From Cinclus cinclus (lineage: Eukaryota; Chordata; Aves; Passeriformes; Cinclidae): a stretch of DNA of 64,000 nt. The notes below the pieces were generated by a model. The model was not told where the DNA came from. It worked only from the letters and a program-made list of their open reading frames with translations, and searched no databases. The translations under genes were made by a program, and so were the position numbers. The DNA lies in the NCBI RefSeq assembly GCF_963662255.1, contig NC_085073.1, forward strand, positions 6,751,598-6,815,597, in the 5' to 3' direction. This document shows, in pieces, positions 35,401 through 49,600 of this stretch; position 1 is the stretch's first letter, and each line of letters opens with the position of its first letter.

Positions 35401-37087
35401 TTCAAAGCCAACTTGCCTGCAGCCCGTCCTGGTCTTGTGCCTACAAAAATTCCATAAGGACAAGGATTTCTCCCAGACCAAAGCTGCCCCCTCCTCCAAA
35501 CCTGGCTGCCATCGGAGGCCCAAACGCGCCCTACAAAATGACATCTGCCAAGTGGGCTCTTGAGTTTGGCTTCTTGGGGAAAAGTGCCTCCTTTCGGAGT
35601 CAACTTGCCGGCGGCCCATGCAGGGCTTTTGCCTACAAAAATTCCATAAGGACAAGGATTTCTCCCAGACCAAAGCTGCCCCCTCCTCCAAACCTGGCTG
35701 CCATCGGAGGCCCAAACGTGCCCTACAAAATGACATCTGCCAAGTGGGCTCTTGAGTTTGGCTTCTTGGGTGGAAGTGCCTCCTTTCAAAGCCAACTTGC
35801 CTGCGGCCCGTCCTGGGCTTTTGCCTACAAAAATTCCATAAGGACGAGGATTTCTCCCAGACCAAAGCTGCCCCCTCCTCCAAACCTGGCTGCCATCGGA
35901 GGCCCAAACGCGCCCTACAAAATGACATCTGCCAAGTGGGCTCTTGAGTTTGGCTTCTTGCGGAACTGTGCCTCCTTTCAAAGCCAACTTGCCTAACTAG
36001 CCTGCGGACCGTGCTGGGCTTTAGACTACAAAAATTCCATAAGGACGAGGATTCCTCCCAGACCAAAGCTGCCCCCTCCTCCAAACCTGGCTGCCATCGG
36101 AGGCCCAAACGCGCCCTACAAAATGACACCTGCCAAGTGGGCTCTTGAGTTTGGCTTCTTGGTGGAAAGTGCCTCCTTTCAAAGCCAACTTGCCGGCGGC
36201 CCGTCCTGGGCTTGTGCCTACAAAAATTCCATAAGGACAAGGATTTCTCCCAGACCAAAGCTGCCCCCTCCTCCAAACCTGGCTGCCATCGGAGGCCCAA
36301 ACGCGCCCTACAAAATGACATCTGCCAAGTGGGCTCTTGAGTTTGGCTTCTTGGGGAAAAGTGCCTCCTTTCGGAGTCAACTTGCCGGCGGCCCATGCAG
36401 GGCTTTTGCCTACAAAAATTACATAAGGACGAGGATTTCTCCCAGACCAAAGCTGCCCCCTCCTCCAAACCTGGCTGCCATCGGAGGCCCAAACGTGCCC
36501 TACAAAATGACATCTGCCAAGTGGGCTCTTGAGTTTGGCTTCTTGGGTGGAAGTGCCTCCTTTCAAAGCCAACTTGCCTGCGGCCCGTCCTGGGCTTTTG
36601 CCTACAAAAATTCCATAAGGACGAGGATTTCTCCCAGACCAAAGCTGCCCCCTCCTCCAAACCTGGCTGCCATCGGAGGCCCAAACGCGCCCTACAAAAT
36701 GACATCTGCATTGTGGGTTCTTGAGTTTGGCTTCTTGGGGAAAAGTGCCTCCTTTCAAAGCCAACTTGCCTAACTTGCCTGCGGCCCATGCGGGGTTTTT
36801 GCCTAAAAAAATTCCATAAGGACGAGGATTTCTCCCAGACCAAAGCTGCCCCCTCCTGCAAACCTGGCTGCCATCGGAGGCCCAAACGCGCCCTACAAAA
36901 TGACATCTGCCAAGTGGGCTCTTGAGTTTGGCTTTCTGGGGAAAAGTGCCTCCTTTCGGAATCAACTTGCCGGCGGCCCCTGCAGGGCTTTTGCCTACAA
37001 AAATTCCATAAGGACGAGGATTTCTCCCAGACCAAAGCTGCCCCCTCCTCCAAACCTGGCTGCCATCGGAGGCCCAAACGTGCCCTA
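32420..37087 (+). repeat. Long HOR, copy A (4,668 bp)
   Basis: This unit of about 24 monomers starts at TAGAAAACGACATCTGCATTG, a variant of the usual CTACAAAATGACA. It recurs at 37088 and 41564. The TGAGTCA heptamer lies about 240 bp into the unit (32663). Within it the CTTGCGGAACTGTGCC, TCCTGGTCTTGTGCC and GCCGAAAAAAATTCC variants appear in fixed order. The unit contains subfamilies also seen in block P and the 6.8-kb block, in a different arrangement. Confidence 0.9.
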
Positions 37088-40000
37088 GAAAACGACATCT
37101 GCATTGTGGGCTCTTGAGTTTGGCTTCTTGGGTGGAAGTACCTCCTTTCAAAGCCAACTTGCCTGCGGCCCGTCCTGGGCTTTTGCCTACAAAAATTCCA
37201 TAAGGACGAGGATTTCTCCCAGACCAAAGCTTCCCCCTCCTCCAAACCTGGCTGCCATCGGAGGCCCAAACGCGCCCTACAAAATGACATCTGCCAAGTG
37301 GGCTCTTGAGTTTGGCTTCTTGGGGAAAAGTGAGTCATTTCAAAACCAACTTGCCTGCACCCGGTCCCGGGCTTTGGCTACAAAAATTCCATAAGGACGA
37401 GGATTTCTCCCAGACCAAAGCTGCCCCCTCCTCCAAACCTGGCTGCCATCAGAGGCCCAAACGCGCCCCACAAAATGACATCTGCATTGAGGGTTCTTGA
37501 GTTTGGCTTCTTGGGGAAAAGTGCCTCCTTTCGGAGCCAACTTGCCTAACTTGCCTGCGGCCCGTCCTGGGCTTTTGATTACAAAAATTCCATAAGGACG
37601 AGGATTTCTCCCAGACCAAAGCTGCCCCCTCCTCCAAACCTGGCTGCCATCGGAGGCCCAAACGTGCCCTACAAAATGACACCTGCCAAGTGGGCTCTTG
37701 AGTTTGGCTTCTTGGGGAAAAGTGACTCCTTTCAAAACCAACTTGCCTGTGTCCCGTCCCGGGCTTTTGCTACAAAAATTCCATAAGGACGAGGATTCCT
37801 CCCACACCAAAGCTGCCCCCTCCTCCAAACCTGGCTGCCATCGGAGGCCCAAACGCGCCCTACAAAATGACATCTGCATTGTGGGTTCTTGAGTTTGGCT
37901 TCTTGGGGAAAAGTGCCTCCTTTCAAAGCCAACTTGCCTAACTTGCCTGCCGCCCATGCGGGGTTTTTGCCTACAAAAATTCCATAAGGACGAGGATTTC
38001 TCCCAGACCAAAGCTGCCCCCTCCTCCAAACCTGGCTGCCATCGGAGGCCCAAACGCGCCCTACAAAATGACACCTGCCAAGTGGGCTCTTGAGTTTGGC
38101 TTCTTGGGTGGAAGTGCCTCCTTTCAAAGCCAACTTGCCTGCGGCCCGTCCTGGGCTTTTGCCTGCAAAAATTCCATAAGGACGAGGATTTCTCCCAGAC
38201 CAAAGCTGCCCCCTCCTCCAAACCTGGCTGCCATCGTAGGCCCAAACGCGCCCTACAAAATGACACCTGCCAAGTGGGCTCTTGAGTTTGGCTTCTTGGG
38301 GAAAAGTGACTCCTTTCGGAGCCAACTTGCCTAACTAGCCTGCGGCCTGTGCTGGGCTTTTGCCTACAAAAATTCCATAAGGACGAGGATTTCTCCCAGA
38401 CCAAAGCTGCCCCCTCCTCCAAACCTGGCTGCCATCGGAGGCCCAAACGTGCCCTACAAAATGACATCTGCCAAGTGGGCTCTTGAGTTTGGCTTCTTGG
38501 GTGGAAGTGCCTCCATTCAAAGCCAACTTGCCTGCGGCCCGTCCTGGGCTTTTGCCTACAAAAATTCCATAAGGACGAGGATTTCTCCCAGACCAAAGCT
38601 GCCCCCTCCTCCAAACCTGGCTGCCATCGGAGGCCCAAACGCGCCCTACAAAATGACATCTGCCAAGTGGGCTCTTGAGTTTGGCTTCTTGCGGAACAGT
38701 GCCTCCTTTCAAAGCCAACTTGCCTAACTAGCCTGCGGCCCGTGCTGGGCTTTAGACTACAAAAATTCCATAAGGACGAGGATTTCTCCCAGACCAAAGC
38801 TGCCCCCTCCTCCAAACCTGGCTGCCATCAGAGGCCCAAACGCGCCCCACAAAATGACACCTGCCTAGTGGGCTCTTGAGTTTGGCTTCTTGGGGAAAAG
38901 TGACTCCTTTCAAAACCAACTTGCCTGTGTCCCGTCCCGGGCTTTTGCTACAAAAATTCCATAAGGACGAGGATTCCTCCCAGACCAAAGCTGCCCCCTC
39001 CTCCAAACCTGGCTGCCATCGGAGGCCCAAACGCGCCCTACAAAATGACATCTGCCAAGTGGGCTCTTGAGTTTGGCTTCCTGGGGAAAAGTGCCTCCTT
39101 TCGGAGTCAACTTGCCTGCGGCCCATACAGGGCTTTTGCCGACAAAAATTCCATAAGGACGAGGATTTCTCCCAGACCAAAGCTGCCCCCTCCTCCAAAC
39201 CTGGCTGCCATCGGAGGCCCAAACGCGCCCTACAAAATGACACCTGCCAAGTGGGCTCTTGAGTTTGGCTTCTTGGGGGAAAGTGCCTCCTTTCAAAGCC
39301 AACTTGCCGGCGGCCCGTCCTGGGCTTGTGCCTACAAAAATTCCATAAGGACAAGGATTTCTCCCAGACCAAAGCTGCCCCCTCCTCCAAACCTGGCTGC
39401 CATCGGAGGCCCAAACGCGCCCTACAAAATGACATCTGCCAAGTGGGCTCTTGAGTTTGGCTTCTTGGGGAAAAGTGCCTCCTTTCGGAGTCAACTTGCC
39501 GGCGGCCCATGCAGGGCTTTTGCCTACAAAAATTCCATAAGGACAAGGATTTCTCCCAGACCAAAGCTGCCCCCTCCTCCAAACCTGGCTGCCATCGGAG
39601 GCCCAAACGCGCCCTACAAAATGACATCTGCATTGTGGGTTCTTGAGTTTGGCTTCTTGGGGAAAAGTGCCTCATTTCAAAGCCAACTTACCTAACTTGC
39701 CTGCGGCCCATGCGGGGTTTTTGCCTACAAAAATTCCATAAGGACGAGGATTTCTCCCAGACCAAAGCTGCCCCCTCCTCCAAACCTGGCTGCCATCGGA
39801 AGCCCAAACGCGCCCTACAAAATGACATCTGCCAAGTGGGCTCTTGAGTTTGGCTTCCTGGGGAAAAGTGCCTCCTTTCGGAGTCAACTTGCCTGCGGCC
39901 CATGCAGGGCTTTTGCCGAAAAAAATTCCATAAGGACGAGGATTTCTCCCAGACCAAAGCTGCCCCCTCCTCCAAACCTGGCTGCCATCGGAGGCCCAAA

Positions 40001-41563
40001 CGCGCCCTACAAAATGACACCTGCCAAGTGGGCTCTTGAGTTTGGCTTCTTGGGGGAAAGTGCCTCCTTTCAAAGCCAACTTGCCTGCAGCCCGTCCTGG
40101 TCTTGTGCCTACAAAAATTCCATAAGGACAAGGATTTCTCCCAGACCAAAGCTGCCCCCTCCTCCAAACCTGGCTGCCATCGGAGGCCCAAACGCGCCCT
40201 ACAAAATGACATCTGCCAAGTGGGCTCTTGAGTTTGGCTTCTTGGGGAAAAGTGCCTCCTTTCGGAGTCAACTTGCCTGCGGCCCGTCCTGGGCTTTTGC
40301 CTACAAAAATTCCATAAGGACGAGGATTTCTCCCAGACCAAAGCTGCCCCCTCCTCCAAACCTGGCTGCCATCGGAGGCCCAAACGCGCCCTACAAAATG
40401 ACATCTGCCAAGTGGGCTCTTGAGTTTGGCTTCTTGCGGAACTGTGCCTCCTTTCAAAGCCAACTTGCCTAACTAGCCTGCGGACCGTGCTGGGCTTTAG
40501 ACTACAAAAATTCCATAAGGACGAGGATTCCTCCCAGACCAAAGCTGCCCCCTCCTCCAAACCTGGCTGCCATCGGAGGCCCAAACGCGCCCTACAAAAT
40601 GACACCTGCCAAGTGGGCTCTTGAGTTTGGCTTCTTGGTGGAAAGTGCCTCCTTTCAAAGCCAACTTGCCGGCGGCCCGTCCTGGGCTTGTGCCTACAAA
40701 AATTCCATAAGGACAAGGATTTCTCCCAGACCAAAGCTGCCCCCTCCTCCAAACCTGGCTGCCATCGGAGGCCCAAACGCGCCCTACAAAATGACATCTG
40801 CCAAGTGGGCTCTTGAGTTTGGCTTCTTGGGGAAAAGTGCCTCCTTTCGGAGTCAACTTGCCGGCGGCCCATGCAGGGCTTTTGCCTACAAAAATTACAT
40901 AAGGACGAGGATTTCTCCCAGACCAAAGCTGCCCCCTCCTCCAAACCTGGCTGCCATCGGAGGCCCAAACGTGCCCTACAAAATGACATCTGCCAAGTGG
41001 GCTCTTGAGTTTGGCTTCTTGGGTGGAAGTGCCTCCTTTCAAAGCCAACTTGCCTGCGGCCCGTCCTGGGCTTTTGCCTACAAAAATTCCATAAGGACGA
41101 GGATTTCTCCCAGACCAAAGCTGCCCCCTCCTCCAAACCTGGCTGCCATCGGAGGCCCAAACGCGCCCTACAAAATGACATCTGCATTGTGGGTTCTTGA
41201 GTTTGGCTTCTTGGGGAAAAGTGCCTCCTTTCAAAGCCAACTTGCCTAACTTGCCTGCGGCCCATGCGGGGTTTTTGCCTAAAAAAATTCCATAAGGACG
41301 AGGATTTCTCCCAGACCAAAGCTGCCCCCTCCTGCAAACCTGGCTGCCATCGGAGGCCCAAACGCGCCCTACAAAATGACATCTGCCAAGTGGGCTCTTG
41401 AGTTTGGCTTTCTGGGGAAAAGTGCCTCCTTTCGGAATCAACTTGCCGGCGGCCCCTGCAGGGCTTTTGCCTACAAAAATTCCATAAGGACGAGGATTTC
41501 TCCCAGACCAAAGCTGCCCCCTCCTCCAAACCTGGCTGCCATCGGAGGCCCAAACGTGCCCTA
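37088..41563 (+). repeat. Long HOR, copy B (4,476 bp)
   Basis: This copy is nearly identical to copy A but one 192-bp monomer shorter. The loss lies between about 40,250 and 40,300, where the order GCCGGCGGCCCATGC then TGCGGCCCGTCC of copy A is fused into one monomer. Outside that point the offset stays constant, at 4,668 bp before and 4,476 bp after, and few base differences are visible. Confidence 0.92.
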
Positions 41564-44500
41564 GAAAACGACATCTGCATTGTGGGCTCTTGAGTTTGGC
41601 TTCTTGGGTGGAAGTACCTCCTTTCAAAGCCAACTTGCCTGCGGCCCGTCCTGGGCTTTTGCCTACAAAAATTCCATAAGGACGAGGATTTCTCCCAGAC
41701 CAAAGCTTCCCCCTCCTCCAAACCTGGCTGCCATCGGAGGCCCAAACGCGCCCTACAAAATGACATCTGCCAAGTGGGCTCTTGAGTTTGGCTTCTTGGG
41801 GAAAAGTGAGTCATTTCAAAACCAACTTGCCTGCACCCGGTCCCGGGCTTTGGCTACAAAAATTCCATAAGGACGAGGATTTCTCCCAGACCAAAGCTGC
41901 CCCCTCCTCCAAACCTGGCTGCCATCAGAGGCCCAAACGCGCCCCACAAAATGACATCTGCATTGAGGGTTCTTGAGTTTGGCTTCTTGGGGAAAAGTGC
42001 CTCCTTTCGGAGCCAACTTGCCTAACTTGCCTGCGGCCCGTCCTGGGCTTTTGATTACAAAAATTCCATAAGGACGAGGATTTCTCCCAGACCAAAGCTG
42101 CCCCCTCCTCCAAACCTGGCTGCCATCGGAGGCCCAAACGTGCCCTACAAAATGACACCTGCCAAGTGGGCTCTTGAGTTTGGCTTCTTGGGGAAAAGTG
42201 ACTCCTTTCAAAACCAACTTGCCTGTGTCCCGTCCCGGGCTTTTGCTACAAAAATTCCATAAGGACGAGGATTCCTCCCACACCAAAGCTGCCCCCTCCT
42301 CCAAACCTGGCTGCCATCGGAGGCCCAAACGCGCCCTACAAAATGACATCTGCATTGTGGGTTCTTGAGTTTGGCTTCTTGGGGAAAAGTGCCTCCTTTC
42401 AAAGCCAACTTGCCTAACTTGCCTGCCGCCCATGCGGGGTTTTTGCCTACAAAAATTCCATAAGGACGAGGATTTCTCCCAGACCAAAGCTGCCCCCTCC
42501 TCCAAACCTGGCTGCCATCGGAGGCCCAAACGCGCCCTACAAAATGACACCTGCCAAGTGGGCTCTTGAGTTTGGCTTCTTGGGTGTAAGTGCCTCCTTT
42601 CAAAGCCAACTTGCCTGCGGCCCGTCCTGGGCTTTTGCCTACAAAAATTCCATAAGGACGAGGATTTCTCCCAGACCAAAGCTGCCCCCTCCTCCAAACC
42701 TGGCTGCCATCGTAGGCCCAAACGCGCCCTACAAAATGACACCTGCCAAGTGGGCTCTTGAGTTTGGCTTCTTGGGGAAAAGTGACTCCTTTCGGAGCCA
42801 ACTTGCCTAACTAGCCTGCGGCCTGTGCTGGGCTTTTGCCTACAAAAATTCCATAAGGACGAGGATTTCTCCCAGACCAAAGCTGCCCCCTCCTCCAAAC
42901 CTGGCTGCCATCGGAGGCCCAAACGTGCCCTACAAAATGACATCTGCCAAGTGGGCTCTTGAGTTTGGGTTCTTGGGTGGAAGTGCCTCCATTCAAAGCC
43001 AACTTGCCTGCGGCCCGTCCTGGGCTTTTGCCTACAAAAATTCCATAAGGACGAGGATTTCTCCCAGACCAAAGCTGCCCCCTCCTCCAAACCTGGCTGC
43101 CATCGGAGGCCCAAACGCGCCCTACAAAATGACATCTGCCAAGTGGGCTCTTGAGTTTGGCTTCTTGCGGAACAGTGCCTCCTTTCAAAGCCAACTTGCC
43201 TAACTAGCCTGCGGCCCGTGCTGGGCTTTAGACTACAAAAATTCCATAAGGACGAGGATTTCTCCCAGACCAAAGCTGCCCCCTCCTCCAAACCTGGCTG
43301 CCATCAGAAGCCCAAACGCGCCCCACAAAATGACACCTGCCTAGTGGGCTCTTGAGTTTGGCTTCTTGGGGAAAAGTGACTCCTTTCAAAACCAACTTGC
43401 CTGTGTCCCGTCCCGGGCTTTTGCTACAAAAATTCCATAAGGACGAGGATTCCTCCCAGACCAAAGCTGCCCCCTCCTCCAAACCTGGCTGCCATCGGAG
43501 GCCCAAACGCGCCCTACAAAATGACATCTGCCAAGTGGGCTCTTGAGTTTGGCTTCCTGGGGAAAAGTGCCTCCTTTCGGAGTCAACTTGCCTGCGGCCC
43601 ATACAGGGCTTTTGCCGACAAAAATTCCATAAGGACGAGGATTTCTCCCAGACCAAAGCTGCCCCCTCCTCCAAACCTGGCTGCCATCGGAGGCCCAAAC
43701 GCGCCCTACAAAATGACACCTGCCAAGTGGGCTCTTGAGTTTGGCTTCTTGGGGGAAAGTGCCTCCTTTCAAAGCCAACTTGCCGGCGGCCCGTCCTGGG
43801 CTTGTGCCTACAAAAATTCCATAAGGACAAGGATTTCTCCCAGACCAAAGCTGCCCCCTCCTCCAAACCTGGCTGCCATCGGAGGCCCAAACGCGCCCTA
43901 CAAAATGACATCTGCCAAGTGGGCTCTTGAGTTTGGCTTCTTGGGGAAAAGTGCCTCCTTTCGGAGTCAAGTTGCCGGCGGCCCATGCAGGGCTTTTGCC
44001 TACAAAAATTCCATAAGGACGAGGATTTCTCCCAGACCAAAGCTGCCCCCTCCTCCAAACCTGGCTGCCATCGGAGGCCCAAACGCGCCCTACAAAATGA
44101 CATCTGCCAAGTGGGCTCTTGAGTTTGGCTTCTTGGGTGGAAGTGCCTCCTTTCAAAGCCAACTTGCCTGCGGCCCGTCCTGGGCTTTTGCCTACAAAAA
44201 TTCCATAAGGACGAGGATTTCTCCCAGACCAAAGCTGCCCCCTCCTCCAAACCTGGCTGCCATCGGAGGCCCAAACGCGCCCTACAAAATGACATCTGCA
44301 TTGTGGGTTCTTGAGTTTGGCTTCTTGGGGAAAAGTGCCTCATTTCAAAGCCAACTTACCTAACTTGCCTGCGGCCCATGCGGGGTTTTTGCCTACAAAA
44401 ATTCCATAGGAACGAGGATTCCTCCCACACCAAAGCTGCCCCCTCCTCCAAACCTGGCTGCCATCGGAGGCCCAAACGCGCCCTACAAAATGACATCTGC

Positions 44501-46614
44501 CAAGTGGGCTCTTGAGTTTGGCTTCCTGGGGAAAAGTGCCTCCTTTCGGAGTCAACTTGTCTGCGGCCCATGCAGGGCTTTTGCCGAAAAAAATTCCATA
44601 AGGACGAGGATTTCTCCCAGAACAAAGCTGCCCCCTCCTCCAAACCTGGCTGCCATCGGAGGCCCAAACGCGCCCTACAAAATGACACCTGCCAAGTGGG
44701 CTCTTGAGTTTGGCTTCTTGGGGGAAAGTGCCTCCTTTCAAAGCCAACTTGCCTGCAGCCCGTCCTGGTCTTGTGCCTACAAAAATTCCATAAGGACAAG
44801 GATTTCTCCCAGACCAAAGCTGCCCCCTCCTCCAAACCTGGCTGCCATCGGAGGCCCAAACGCGCCCTACAAAATGACATCTGCCAAGTGGGCTCTTGAG
44901 TTTGGCTTCTTGGGGAAAAGTGCCTCCTTTCGGAGTCAACTTGCCGGCGGCCCATGCAGGGCTTTTGCCTACAAAAATTCCATAAGGACGAGGATTTCTC
45001 CCAGACCAAAGCTGCCCCCTCCTCCAAACCTGGCTGCCATCGGAGGCCCAAACGTGCCCTACAAAATGACATCTGCCAAGTGGGCTCTTGAGTTTGGCTT
45101 CTTGGGTGGAAGTGCCTCCTTTCAAAGCCAACTTGCCTGCGGCCCGTCCTGGGCTTTTGCCTACAAAAATTCCATAAGGACGAGGATTTCTCCCAGACCA
45201 AAGCTGCCCCCTCCTCCAAACCTGGCTGCCATCGGAGGCCCAAACGCGCCCTACAAAATGACATCTGCCAAGTGGGCTCTTGAGTTTGGCTTCTTGCGGA
45301 ACTGTGCCTCCTTTCAAAGCCAACTTGCCTAACTAGCCTGCGGACCGTGCTGGGCTTTAGACTACAAAAATTCCATAAGGACGAGGATTCCTCCCAGACC
45401 AAAGCTGCCCCCTCCTCCAAACCTGGCTGCCATCGGAGGCCCAAACGCGCCCTACAAAATGACACCTGCCAAGTGGGCTCTTGAGTTTGGCTTCTTGCGG
45501 GAAAGTGCCTCCTTTCAAAGCCAACTTGCCGGCGGCCCGTCCTGGGCTTGTGCCTACAAAAATTCCATAAGGACAAGGATTTCTCCCAGACCAAAGCTGC
45601 CCCCTCCTCCAAACCTGGCTGCCATCGGAGGCCCAAACGCGCCCTACAAAATGACATCTGCCAAGTGGGCTCTTGAGTTTGGCTTCTTGGGGAAAAGTGC
45701 CTCCTTTCGGAGTCAACTTGCCGGCGGCCCATGCAGGGCTTTTGCCTACAAAAATTACATAAGGACGAGGATTTCTCCCAGACCAAAGCTGCCCCCTCCT
45801 CCAAACCTGGCTGCCATCGGAGGCCCAAACGTGCCCTACAAAATGACATCTGCCAAGTGGGCTCTTGAGTTTGGCTTCTTGGGTGGAAGTGCCTCCTTTC
45901 AAAGCCAACTTGCCTGCGGCCCGTCCTGGGCTTTTGCCTACAAAAATTCCATAAGGACGAGGATTTCTCCCAGACCAAAGCTGCCCCCTCCTCCAAACCT
46001 GGCTGCCATCGGAGGCCCAAACGCGCCCTACAAAATGACATCTGCATTGTGGGTTCTTGAGTTTGGCTTCTTGGGGAAAAGTGCCTCCTTTCAAAGCCAA
46101 CTTGCCTAACTTGACTGCGGCCCATGCGGGGTTTTTGCCTAAAAAAATTCCATAAGGACGAGGATTTCTCCCAGACCAAAGCTGCCCCCTCCTCCAAACC
46201 TGGCTGCCATCGGAGGCCCAAACGCGCCGCACAAAATGACACCTGCCAAGTGGGCTCTTGAGTTTGGCTTCTTGGGGAAAAGTGACTCCTTTCAAAACCA
46301 ACTTGCCTGCGTCCCGTCCCGGGCTTTTGCTACAAAAATTCCATAAGGACGAGGATTCCTCCCAGACCAAAGCTGCCCCCTCCTCCAAACCTGGCTGCCA
46401 TCGGAGGCCCAAACGCGCCCTACAAAATGACATCTGCCAAGTGGGCTCTTGAGTTTGGCTTTCTGGGGAAAAGTGCCTCCTTTCGGAGTCAACTTGCCTG
46501 CGGCCCATGCAGGGCTTTTGCCTACAAAAATTCCATAAGGACGAGGATTTCTCCCAGACCAAAGCTGCCCCCTCCTCCAAACCTGGCTGCCATCGGAGGC
46601 CCAAACGTGCCCTA
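41564..46614 (+). repeat. Long HOR, copy C (5,051 bp)
   Basis: The third copy is longer than A by 383 bp, the length of one 192-bp plus one 191-bp monomer. It has an extra TGGGTGGAAG monomer near 44100, and its end matches 1-bp-different monomers of the block P type. It carries private changes such as CTTGGGTGTAAG near 42580, CATCAGAAGCCC near 43305, CATAGGAACGAGG near 44404 and CTTGTCTGCGG near 44556. It runs directly into block P copy 2. Confidence 0.88.
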
Positions 46615-49600
46615 CAAAATGACATCTGCATTGTGGGCTCTTGAGTTTGGCTTCTTGGGTGGAAGTACCTCCTTTCAAAGCCAACTTGCCTGCGGCCCGT
46701 CCTGGGCTTTTGCCTACAAAAATTCCATAAGGACGAGGATTTCTCCCAGACCAAAGCTTCCCCCTCCTCCAAACCTGGCTGCCATCGGAGGCCCAAACGC
46801 GCCCTACAAAATGACATCTGCCAAGTGGGCTCTTGAGTTTGGCTTCTTGGGGAAAAGTGAGTCATTTCAAAACCAACTTGCCTGCACCCGGTCCCGGGCT
46901 TTGGCTACAAAAATTCCATAAGGACGAGGATTTCTCCCAGACCAAAGCTGCCCCCTCCTCCAAACCTGGCTGCCATCAGAGGCCCAAACGCGCCCCACAA
47001 AATGACATCTGCATTGAGGTTTCTTGAGTTTGGCTTCTTGGGGAAAAGTGCCTCCTTTCGGAGCCAACTTGCCTAACTTGCCTGCGGCCCGTCCTGGGCT
47101 TTTGAGTACAAAAATTCCATAAGGACGAGGATTTCTCCCAGACCAAAGCTGCCCCCTCCTCCAAACCTGGCTGCCATCGGAGGCCCAAACGTGCCCTACA
47201 AAATGACACCTGCCAAGTGGGCTCTTGAGTTTGGCTTCTTGGGGAAAAGTGACTCCTTTCAAAACCAACTTGCCTGTGTCCCGTCCCGGGCTTTTGCTAC
47301 ATAAATTCCATAAGGACGAGGATTTCTCCCAGACCAAAGCTGCCCCCTCCTCCAAACCTGGCTGCCATCGGAGGCCCAAACGCGCCCTACAAAATGACAT
47401 CTGCATTGTGGGTTCTTGAGTTTGGCTTCTTGGGGAAAAGTGCCTCCTTTCAAAGCCAACTTGCCTAACTTGCCTGCCGACCATGCGGGGTTTTTGCCTA
47501 CAAAAATTCCATAAGGACGAGGATTTCTCCCAGACCAAAGCTGCCCCCTCCTCCAAACCTGGCTGCCATCGGAGGCCCAAACGTGCCCTACAAAATGACA
47601 CCTGCCAAGTGGGCTCTTGAGTTTGGCTTCTTGGGTGGAAGTGCCTCCTTTCAAAGCCAACTTGCCTGCGGCCCGTCCTGGGCTTTTGCCTACAAAAATT
47701 CCATAAGGACGAGGATTTCTCCCAGACCAAAGCTGCCCCCTCCTCCAAACCTGGCTGCCATCGGAGGCCCAAACGCGCCCTACAAAATGACACCTGCCAA
47801 GTGGGCTCTTGAGTTTGGCTTCTTGGGGAAAAGTGACTCCTTTCAAAGCCAACTTGCCTAACTAGCCTGCGGCCTGTGCTGGGCTTTTGCCTACAAAAAT
47901 TCCATAAGGACGAGGATTTCTCCCAGACCAAAGCTGCCCCCTCCTCCAAACCTGGCTGCCATCAGAGGCCCAAACGTGCCCTACAAAATGACATCTGCCA
48001 AGTGGGCTCTTGAGTTTGGCTTCTTGGGTGGAAGTGCCTCCATTCAAAGCCAACTTGCCTGCGGCCCGTCCTGGGCTTTTGCCTACAAAAATTCCATAAG
48101 GACGAGGATTTCTCCCAGACCAAAGCTGCCCCCTCCTCCAAACCTGGCTGCCATCGGAGGCCCAAACGCGCCCTACAAAATGACATCTGCCAAGTGGGCT
48201 CTTGAGTTTGGCTTCTTGCGGAACAGTGCCTCCTTTCAAAGCCAACTTGCCTAACTAGCCTGCGGCCCGTGCTGGGCTTTAGACTACAAAAATTCCATAA
48301 GGACGAGGATTTCTCCCAGACCAAAGCTGCCCCCTCCTCCAAACCTGGCTGCCATCAGAGGCCCAAACGCGCCCCACAAAATGACACCTGCCTAGTGGGC
48401 TCTTGAGTTTGGCTTCTTGGGGAAAAGTGCCTCCTTTCAAAACCAACTTGCCTGTGTCCCGTCCCGGGCTTTTGCTACAAAAATTCCATAAGGACGAGGA
48501 TTCCTCCCAGACCAAAGCTGCCCCCTCCTCCAAACCTGGCTGCCATCGGAGGCCCAAACGCGCCCTACAAAATGACATCTGCCAAGTGGGCTCTTGAGTT
48601 TGGCTTCTTGGGGAAAAGTGCCTCCTTTCGGAGTCAACTTGCCTGCGGCCCATGCAGGGCTTTTGCCGACAAAAATTCCATAAGGACGAGGATTTCTCCC
48701 AGACCAAAGCTGCCCCCTCCTCCAAACCTGGCTGCCATCGGAGGCCCAAACGCGCCCTACAAAATGACACCTGCCAAGTGGGCTCTTGAGTTTGGCTTCT
48801 TGGGGGAAAGTGCCTCCTTTCAAAGCCAACTTGCCGGCGGCCCGTCGTGGGCTTGTGCCTACAAAAATTCCATAAGGACAAGGATTTCTCCCAGACCAAA
48901 GCTGCCCCCTCCTCCAAACCTGGCTGCCATCGGAGGCCCAAACGCGCCCTACAAAATGACATCTGCCAAGTGGGCTCTTGAGTTTGGCTTCTTGGGGAAA
49001 AGTGCCTCCTTTCGGAGTCAACTTGCCGGCGGCCCATGCAGGGCTTTTGCCTACAAAAATTCCATAAGGACGAGGATTTCTCCCAGACCAAAGCTGCCCC
49101 CTCCTCCAAACCTGGCTGCCATCGGAGGCCCAAACATGCCCTACAAAATGACATCTGCCAAGTGGGCTCTTGAGTTTGGCTTCTTGGGTGGAAGTGCCTC
49201 CTTTCAAAGCCAACTTGCATAACTTGCCTGCGGCCCATGCGGGGTTTTTGCCTACAAAAATTCCATAAGGACGAGGATTTCTCCCAGACCAAAGCTGCCC
49301 CCTCCTCCAAACCTGGCTGCCATCGGAGGCCCAAACGCGCCCTACAAAATGACATCTGCCAAGTGGGCTCTTGAGTTTGGCTTTCTGGGGAAAAGTGCCT
49401 CCTTTCGGAGTCAACTTGCCTGCGGCCCATGCAGGGCTTTTGCCTACAAAAATTCCATAAGGACGAGGATTTCTCCCAGACCAAAGCTGCCCCCTCCTCC
49501 AAACCTGGCTGCCATCGGAGGCCCAAACGTGCCCTAGAAAATGACATCTGCATTGTGGGCTCTTGAGTTTGGCTTCTTGGGTGGAAGTACCTCCTTTCAA

